Assembly: GCA_030699825.1 (NCBI GenBank)
Contig: JAUYKV010000051.1
Location: 1-53,346 of the forward strand
DNA length: 53,346 bases
Direction: 5' to 3'
Source of the DNA: Pseudomonas sp.
GTDB lineage: Bacteria > Pseudomonadota > Gammaproteobacteria > Pseudomonadales > Pseudomonadaceae
The notes under the pieces were generated by a model that was not told the DNA's origin, made no database searches, and saw only the letters and a program-made list of their open reading frames with translations. This document shows, piece by piece, positions 49,009-53,346 of this stretch (its first letter is position 1; each line of letters starts with the position of its first letter). The position numbers and the translations under genes are program-made.

Positions 49009-49806
49009 ATGACCAACTTCAGCACCATCGAACTGGAAACAGACCCGCGCGGTTTCGCCACCCTCTGGCTCAACCGCGCCGACAAGAACAACGCCTTCAA
49101 CGCCGAGATGATCCGCGAGCTGATCCTCGCCCTCGATGAGGTGCAGGCCGACAAGTCCCTGCGCTTCCTCCTGCTGCGCGGCCGCGGCAAGCACTTCTCC
49201 GCCGGTGCCGACCTGGCCTGGATGCAGCACGCGGCGACCCTCGACTACACCGCCAACCTGGCCGATTCGCGCGAACTGGCCGAGCTGATGCACAACCTCT
49301 ACCAGCTGAAAATTCCGACCCTGGCCGTAGTCCAGGGAGCGGCCTTCGGCGGTGCGCTGGGTCTGATCAGTTGCTGCGACATGGCCATCGGTGCCATTGA
49401 TGCCCAACTGTGCCTGTCGGAGGTGCGCATCGGCCTGGCCCCGGCGGTAATCAGCCCCTTCGTCGTGCAGGCCATCGGCGAACGCGCGGCGCGCCGCTAT
49501 GCCCTGACCGCCGAGCGTTTCAGCGGCGAGCGGGCCCGTGAACTGGGCCTGTTTGCCGAGAGCTACCCGGCCGAGGCGCTGGAGGACGCCGTCAACGACT
49601 GGGTCGCCAACCTGCTGCTCAACAGCCCGCAAGCCATGCAGGCGAGCAAGGACCTGCTCAGGGAAGTCGCCAGCGGCGTGCTCACCCCGGCCCTGCGCCG
49701 TTACACCGAAAACGCCATCGCCCGCATCCGCGTCAGCGCCGAAGGCCAGGAAGGCCTGCGCGCGTTCCTCGATAAACGCAAGCCCAGCTGGCAGGAGCAA
49801 CAATGA
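49009..49806 (+). CDS. liuC: 3-Methylglutaconyl-CoA hydratase
   Basis: This 265-residue crotonase-family protein starts at ATG 49009. It has GKHFSAGADLAWMQHAATLD, GAAFGGALGLISCCDMAIGA and LCLSEVRIGLAPAVISPFVV, the pattern of AUH-type methylglutaconyl-CoA hydratases (the PAVISPFV block distinguishes them from FadB-type hydratases). It hydrates 3-methylglutaconyl-CoA to HMG-CoA. Its end overlaps a 30-codon ORF by ATGA, which in turn overlaps liuD. Confidence 0.95.
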   Translation: MTNFSTIELETDPRGFATLWLNRADKNNAFNAEMIRELILALDEVQADKSLRFLLLRGRGKHFSAGADLAWMQHAATLDYTANLADSRELAELMHNLYQLKIPTLAVVQGAAFGGALGLISCCDMAIGAIDAQLCLSEVRIGLAPAVISPFVVQAIGERAARRYALTAERFSGERARELGLFAESYPAEALEDAVNDWVANLLLNSPQAMQASKDLLREVASGVLTPALRRYTENAIARIRVSAEGQEGLRAFLDKRKPSWQEQQ

Positions 49807-49889
49807 CTATTCCTCGCGATCTAGTGCTCCATACCGTCCAGTGCGACAGCTGGCTCGATAAACGCCAATCCCTCCGGCAGGAGCAACAA
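49768..49889. repeat. Duplicated liuC tail
   Basis: The segments 49768-49803 and 49854-49889 are both 36 bp and match at 30 positions; they share CTCGATAAACGC at the left and GGCAGGAGCAACAA at the right. The second copy supplies the GGAG ribosome binding site of liuD. The duplication lies 86 bp apart and adds length to the liuC-liuD junction. Confidence 0.7.
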
Positions 49890-49895
49890 GCATGA
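49803..49895 (+). CDS. 30-aa ORF coupled between liuC and liuD
   Basis: ATG 49803 overlaps the liuC stop (ATGA) and the ORF's TGA at 49893-49895 overlaps the liuD ATG at 49892 (ATGA again). GGAG lies 5 nt before its start. The product ends LDKRQSLRQEQQA, echoing the liuC C-terminus LDKRKPSWQEQQ, because a 36-bp segment is duplicated. It may be a coupling ORF that keeps ribosomes on the message between liuC and liuD; a functional peptide is not shown. Confidence 0.45.
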   Translation: MTIPRDLVLHTVQCDSWLDKRQSLRQEQQA

Positions 49896-51862
49896 GCAAG
49901 CACATCGACACCCTGCTGATCGCCAACCGCGGCGAAATCGCCTGCCGCGTCATGCGCACGGCCAAGGCCATGGGCATCAAGAGCGTGGCGGTGCACAGCG
50001 CCATCGACCGTAACGCCCGCCACGTGCGCGAGGCGGACATCGCCATCGACCTGGGCGGCGCCAAGCCGGCCGACAGTTACCTGCGCATCGACGCGTTGAT
50101 TGCCGCGGCCAAGGCCAGCGGCGCCCAGGCCATCCACCCGGGCTATGGCTTTCTCTCGGAGAACGCCGGCTTCGCCCGCGCCATCGAAGCGGCCGGCCTG
50201 CTGTTCCTCGGCCCGCCGGCCAGCGCCATCGACGCCATGGGCAGCAAGTCCGCGGCCAAAGCCCTGATGGATGCCGCCGGCGTGCCGCTGGTGCCCGGCT
50301 ACCACGGCGAGGCGCAGGATCTCGAGACCTTCCGCGCCGCCGCCGAAGTCATCGGCTACCCGGTATTGCTCAAGGCCACCGCCGGCGGTGGTGGCAAGGG
50401 CATGAAGGTGGTCGAACGCGAAAGCGAACTGGCCGAGGCCCTGGCCAGCGCCCAGCGTGAGGCGCAATCGTCGTTCGGCGACTCGCGCATGCTGGTGGAA
50501 AAGTACGTACTCAAGCCGCGCCATGTGGAGATCCAGGTGTTCGCCGACCAGCACGGCCACTGCCTGTACCTCATCGAGCGCGACTGCTCGATCCAGCGCC
50601 GCCACCAGAAGGTGGTCGAGGAAGCGCCGGCGCCGGGCCTCACCCCGGAGCTGCGTCGCGCCATGGGCGAGGCCGCGGTCAAGGCCGCCCAGGCCATCGG
50701 CTATGTCGGCGCCGGTACCGTGGAGTTTCTGCTGGATGAGCGCGGCGACTTCTTCTTCATGGAGATGAACACCCGCCTGCAGGTCGAGCACCCGGTCACC
50801 GAGGCGATTACCGGCCTCGACCTGGTCGCCTGGCAGATCCGCGTGGCCCGCGGCGAGCCACTGCCGCTGACCCAGGCGCAGGTACCGTTGCTCGGCCACG
50901 CCATCGAAGTGCGCCTGTACGCCGAAGACCCGGAGCACGACTTCCTGCCGTCCACCGGACGCATGAGCCTGTACCGCGAACCCGCGGCCGGCCCGGGTCG
51001 GCGAGTCGATACGGGCGTGGCCGAAGGTGACGAGGTGTCGCCGTTCTACGACCCGATGCTCGGCAAGCTGATCGCCTGGGGCGACAACCGCGAGGAAGCG
51101 CGCCTGCGCCTGCTGGCCATGCTCAATGAAACCTGCATCGGCGGGGTCAAGACCAACCTGGCGTTCCTGCGCCGCGTGCTGGCCCACCCGGCCTTCGCCG
51201 ACGCCGAGCTGGATACCGGTTTTATCCCGCGCCACGAAGCGCAACTGCTGCCGCCGCCAGGCGAGTTGCCCGCCGAATTCTGGCAACTGGCCGGCGATGC
51301 CTTCGTCCAGAGCGAGCCGTTACGGCGCAAGCACGAGGACTTCCATTCGCCCTGGGCCAGCACCAGCGGCTGGCGCGCCGCCCTGCCGGCCGAGATCGAC
51401 CTGCACCTGAGCTGCAATGGCGTCACCCAAAAGGTGCGCGCCAGCGGCGGCGCCCGCTTGCAGGGCGACACGCTGTTGTGCAGCAGCACGCGAGATGCCG
51501 AGGTTCAGCCAGACGCACTACAACGGCGCCTGCATGCCATCCGCCAGGGCGACACCCTCTACCTGGAATGGCAGGGCGAATTGCACGCCGTCAGCCAGCT
51601 CGACCCGATCGCCGCTGTCGAAGCCAGCCACAGCCATCACGGCGGCCTGACCGCGCCGATGAACGGCAGCATCGTCCGCGTACTGGTCGAAGCAGGCCAA
51701 CAGGTCGAGGCCGGCACCGCCCTGGTGGTGCTGGAAGCGATGAAGATGGAGCACAGCATCCGCGCGCCGCATGCCGGCACGGTCAAGGCGCTGTATTGCA
51801 GCGAAGGCGAAATGGTCGGCGAAGGCGCCGTGCTGGTCGAACTGGATGCGACCGACCCGTAG
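49892..51862 (+). CDS. liuD: 3-Methylcrotonyl-CoA carboxylase alpha subunit (biotin)
   Basis: This 656-residue biotin-dependent subunit starts at ATG 49892 (MSKHIDTLLIANRGEIACRV). The biotin carboxylase part has the ATP-grasp loop LLKATAGGGGKGMKVV, KPRHVEIQVFADQHGHCLYL, and EMNTRLQVEHPVTEAITGLD. A linker domain follows. The biotinyl domain ends the protein, with the biotinylated Lys in VLEAMKMEHSIRAPHAG at about residue 620. It carboxylates its biotin with ATP and bicarbonate and works with LiuB. Confidence 0.95.
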   Translation: MSKHIDTLLIANRGEIACRVMRTAKAMGIKSVAVHSAIDRNARHVREADIAIDLGGAKPADSYLRIDALIAAAKASGAQAIHPGYGFLSENAGFARAIEAAGLLFLGPPASAIDAMGSKSAAKALMDAAGVPLVPGYHGEAQDLETFRAAAEVIGYPVLLKATAGGGGKGMKVVERESELAEALASAQREAQSSFGDSRMLVEKYVLKPRHVEIQVFADQHGHCLYLIERDCSIQRRHQKVVEEAPAPGLTPELRRAMGEAAVKAAQAIGYVGAGTVEFLLDERGDFFFMEMNTRLQVEHPVTEAITGLDLVAWQIRVARGEPLPLTQAQVPLLGHAIEVRLYAEDPEHDFLPSTGRMSLYREPAAGPGRRVDTGVAEGDEVSPFYDPMLGKLIAWGDNREEARLRLLAMLNETCIGGVKTNLAFLRRVLAHPAFADAELDTGFIPRHEAQLLPPPGELPAEFWQLAGDAFVQSEPLRRKHEDFHSPWASTSGWRAALPAEIDLHLSCNGVTQKVRASGGARLQGDTLLCSSTRDAEVQPDALQRRLHAIRQGDTLYLEWQGELHAVSQLDPIAAVEASHSHHGGLTAPMNGSIVRVLVEAGQQVEAGTALVVLEAMKMEHSIRAPHAGTVKALYCSEGEMVGEGAVLVELDATDP

Positions 51863-51865
51863 AGT

Positions 51866-51932
51866 GGGCGGGACGGCGTTCCGCTTCAGCCCACCCGCTT
51901 TCACCTGTAAACGGTGGGCTGAAGCCCACCCT
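51866..51932. repeat. Palindromic repeat between liuD and liuE
   Basis: GCTTCAGCCCACC (51883-51895) and GGTGGGCTGAAGC (51913-51925) are perfect inverted repeats with a 17-nt loop, flanked by GTGGGCGGGA and CCACCCTAC. It belongs to the same family as 47216-47290. Confidence 0.6.
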
Positions 51933-51949
51933 ACTTGAGTGAGATGAAC

Positions 51950-52858
51950 ATGAACTTGCCCCAACACGTGCGCCTGGTCGAAGTCGGTCCGCGCGACGGC
52001 CTGCAGAACGAGCAACAGCCGATCGGCGTGGCCGACAAGGTGCGCCTGGTCGATGACCTGTCCGCCGCCGGCTTGCGCTATATCGAAGTCGGCAGTTTCG
52101 TTTCGCCCAAGTGGGTGCCGCAGATGGCCGGCAGCGCCGAGGTGTTTGCCCGGATCCAGCAGTTGCCCGGCGTCACCTACGCCACCCTGACCCCCAACCT
52201 CAAGGGCTTCGAAGCGGCATTGCAGGCTGGGGTCAAGGAAGTGGCGGTATTTGCCGCCGCCTCCGAGTCCTTCTCGCAGAAGAACATCAACTGTTCGATT
52301 GGCGAAAGCCTCGAGCGCTTCCTGCCATTGATGGACGCCGCCAAACAGCAGGGCATTCGTGTACGCGGCTACGTGTCCTGCGTACTCGGCTGTCCTTACG
52401 AGGGCACCATCGCCGCCGCCCAAGTGGCGGATGTGGCCCGCGAGCTTTACAACATGGGCTGCTACGAGATCTCCCTCGGCGACACCATCGGCGCCGGCAC
52501 CGCCGGTGAAACCCGGCGCTTGATCGAAGTAGTCGGCAGCAAGGTACCGCGCAACAAGCTGGCCGGGCATTTCCACGACACCTACGGCCAGGCCCTGGCC
52601 AATATCTACGCCAGCCTGCTGGAAGGCATCGAGGTGTTCGACAGCTCGGTCGCCGGCCTCGGCGGCTGCCCCTATGCCAAGGGCGCCACCGGCAATGTCG
52701 CGACCGAGGATGTGCTGTATCTGCTCAACGGCCTGGGCATCGGCAGCGGTATCGATATGGATCTGCTGATCCAGGCCGGAGCGCGCATCTGCGCGGTGCT
52801 GGACAAACCCAACGGCTCGCGGGTGGCCCGCGCCCGCTTGGCCCAGGCACTTGCCTAA
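51950..52858 (+). CDS. liuE: Hydroxymethylglutaryl-CoA lyase
   Basis: This 302-residue lyase is given ATG 51950 (MNLPQHVRLVEVGPRDGLQN) because GTGAG sits 6 nt upstream and known LiuE begins here; an in-frame ATG at 51944 is the alternative. Motifs are VEVGPRDGLQNE, IEVGSFVSPKWVPQMAGSAE, YVSCVLGCPYEG, and the active-site Cys loop SVAGLGGCPYAKGATGNVAT. It splits HMG-CoA into acetoacetate and acetyl-CoA, the end of the leucine pathway. It is the last gene of the liu operon. Confidence 0.95.
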   Translation: MNLPQHVRLVEVGPRDGLQNEQQPIGVADKVRLVDDLSAAGLRYIEVGSFVSPKWVPQMAGSAEVFARIQQLPGVTYATLTPNLKGFEAALQAGVKEVAVFAAASESFSQKNINCSIGESLERFLPLMDAAKQQGIRVRGYVSCVLGCPYEGTIAAAQVADVARELYNMGCYEISLGDTIGAGTAGETRRLIEVVGSKVPRNKLAGHFHDTYGQALANIYASLLEGIEVFDSSVAGLGGCPYAKGATGNVATEDVLYLLNGLGIGSGIDMDLLIQAGARICAVLDKPNGSRVARARLAQALA

Positions 52859-52938
52859 CCACAGCCAGCCCCAGGCCGCAGTGACCTGACACCGTGGCTT
52901 TTTTGTGTCGCGTAACCAGTTGTTCTTGTTGAGGGACA

Positions 52939-52970
52939 GAAAAATGCCGGCGCTTTGGCCGGCATTTTTC
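52939..52970. terminator. Bidirectional intrinsic terminator after liuE
   Basis: GAAAAATGCCGG and CCGGCATTTTTC form a perfect 12-bp stem with an 8-nt loop; the A and T runs are part of the stem ends. It serves liuE on the plus strand and can also serve the thiolase gene converging from the right. Confidence 0.85.
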
Positions 52971-53025
52971 ACAGAGTGCTGCACACGCACCCTGGATTGC
53001 TGCGCCTGGCGCGCCCTACACAGCG

Positions 53026-53346
53026 TTAGCGCTCGATCGCCAGGGCCACGCCCTGACCACCGCCGATGCACAGGGTGGCCAGGCCCTTGTTGGCATCGCG
53101 CTTGATCATCTCGTGCAGCAGGGTCACCAGAATCCGGCAGCCGGAACCGCCAATCGGGTGGCCGATGGCGATGGCGCCACCGTTGACGTTGACCTTGCTC
53201 GCGTCCCACTGCAGCTCCTTGCCGACGGCCAGGGCCTGGGCGGCGAAGGCTTCGTTGGCCTCGATCAGGTCCAGTTGCTCGATGCTCCAGCCGGCCTTGG
53301 CCAGGCAGCGCCGGGTGGCGGAGACCGGGCCGATGCCCATGATCGC
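53026..53346 (-). CDS. Acetyl-CoA acetyltransferase (C-terminal part only)
   Basis: Only the last 106 or so codons are in the window; the start lies beyond the right edge. Thiolase active-site blocks are clear: [40 protein letters not shown] and [14 protein letters not shown]. This pattern fits AtoB/PhaA-type acetoacetyl-CoA thiolases, which would use the acetoacetyl-CoA made from LiuE's acetoacetate. It is distinct from the thiolase at 21469. Confidence 0.85.
   Translation of the reverse strand, partial: AIMGIGPVSATRRCLAKAGWSIEQLDLIEANEAFAAQALAVGKELQWDASKVNVNGGAIAIGHPIGGSGCRILVTLLHEMIKRDANKGLATLCIGGGQGVALAIER

Noticed and set aside
47287..49803. 838-codon open frame on the minus strand over liuB and liuC
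   Set aside because: It spans two well-supported genes antisense, with Gly/Ala/Asp/His-rich composition typical of shadow frames.
49733..53209. Two long minus-strand frames over liuD and liuE
   Set aside because: They overlap genes with clear catalytic motifs and show only composition-driven openness.

Overview
The window looks like a GC-rich Pseudomonas (sensu lato) chromosome. Reasons: an aotJQMOP arginine-uptake operon beside acsA (as I recall from P. aeruginosa), a liuABCDE leucine/isovalerate operon with a LiuR MerR regulator, mmsA/mmsB, abundant palindromic REP-type repeats, and A-rich Hfq/Crc-type motifs in several leaders. Gene names rest on recognisable protein motifs and gene order; no database search was possible.

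Layout. 1-3863 (minus): aotJ-aotQ-aotM-aotO-aotP, with ArgR-like sites upstream and a MITE-like element between aotM and aotO. 4570-6525 (minus): acsA. 6526-7566: a repeat fragment, a candidate small RNA, a decayed TerC gene and a small ORF. 7607-10861 (minus): a large GGDEF/EAL protein with a degenerate GGDEF site. 11102-13400: an ACAD10/11-like acyl-CoA dehydrogenase divergent from a LysR gene. 13459-18127 (minus): a gluconate-type module (gluconokinase-DctQ fusion, DctM, DctP, LacI-type GntR) with a palindromic operator. 18382-19457: an Xre-RES toxin-antitoxin pair. 19524-20174: a DUF502 membrane protein, followed by a 158-bp MITE with a 5-bp target duplication.

20327-52858 is the main attraction: a branched-chain acyl-CoA catabolic island. 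It has an isoleucine-type module (ligase, SDR dehydrogenase, thiolase, acyl-CoA dehydrogenase, with an AraC regulator), a valine-type module (ligase, mmsA, enoyl-CoA hydratase, mmsB, 3-hydroxyisobutyryl-CoA hydrolase, acyl-CoA dehydrogenase, with a divergent LysR), the regulators TetR and LiuR, a DcaP-like porin plus five-gene HAAT-type ABC importer, and a leucine-type module (ligase plus AhpD-like protein, divergent from liuABCDE). No branched-chain ketoacid dehydrogenase is present, yet each of the three modules has its own acyl-CoA ligase. I infer that the island can assimilate free branched-chain carboxylic acids as well as amino-acid-derived CoA esters.

Four copies of one palindrome (best copy CTTTACGTTAACGTAAAG) lie upstream of liuR, the importer operon, the liuA/ligase divergent pair, and a 61-codon relic of a ligase gene sitting just before the AraC gene. 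This suggests one LiuR regulon tying the modules together. The window ends in a thiolase gene (minus) cut by the right edge.
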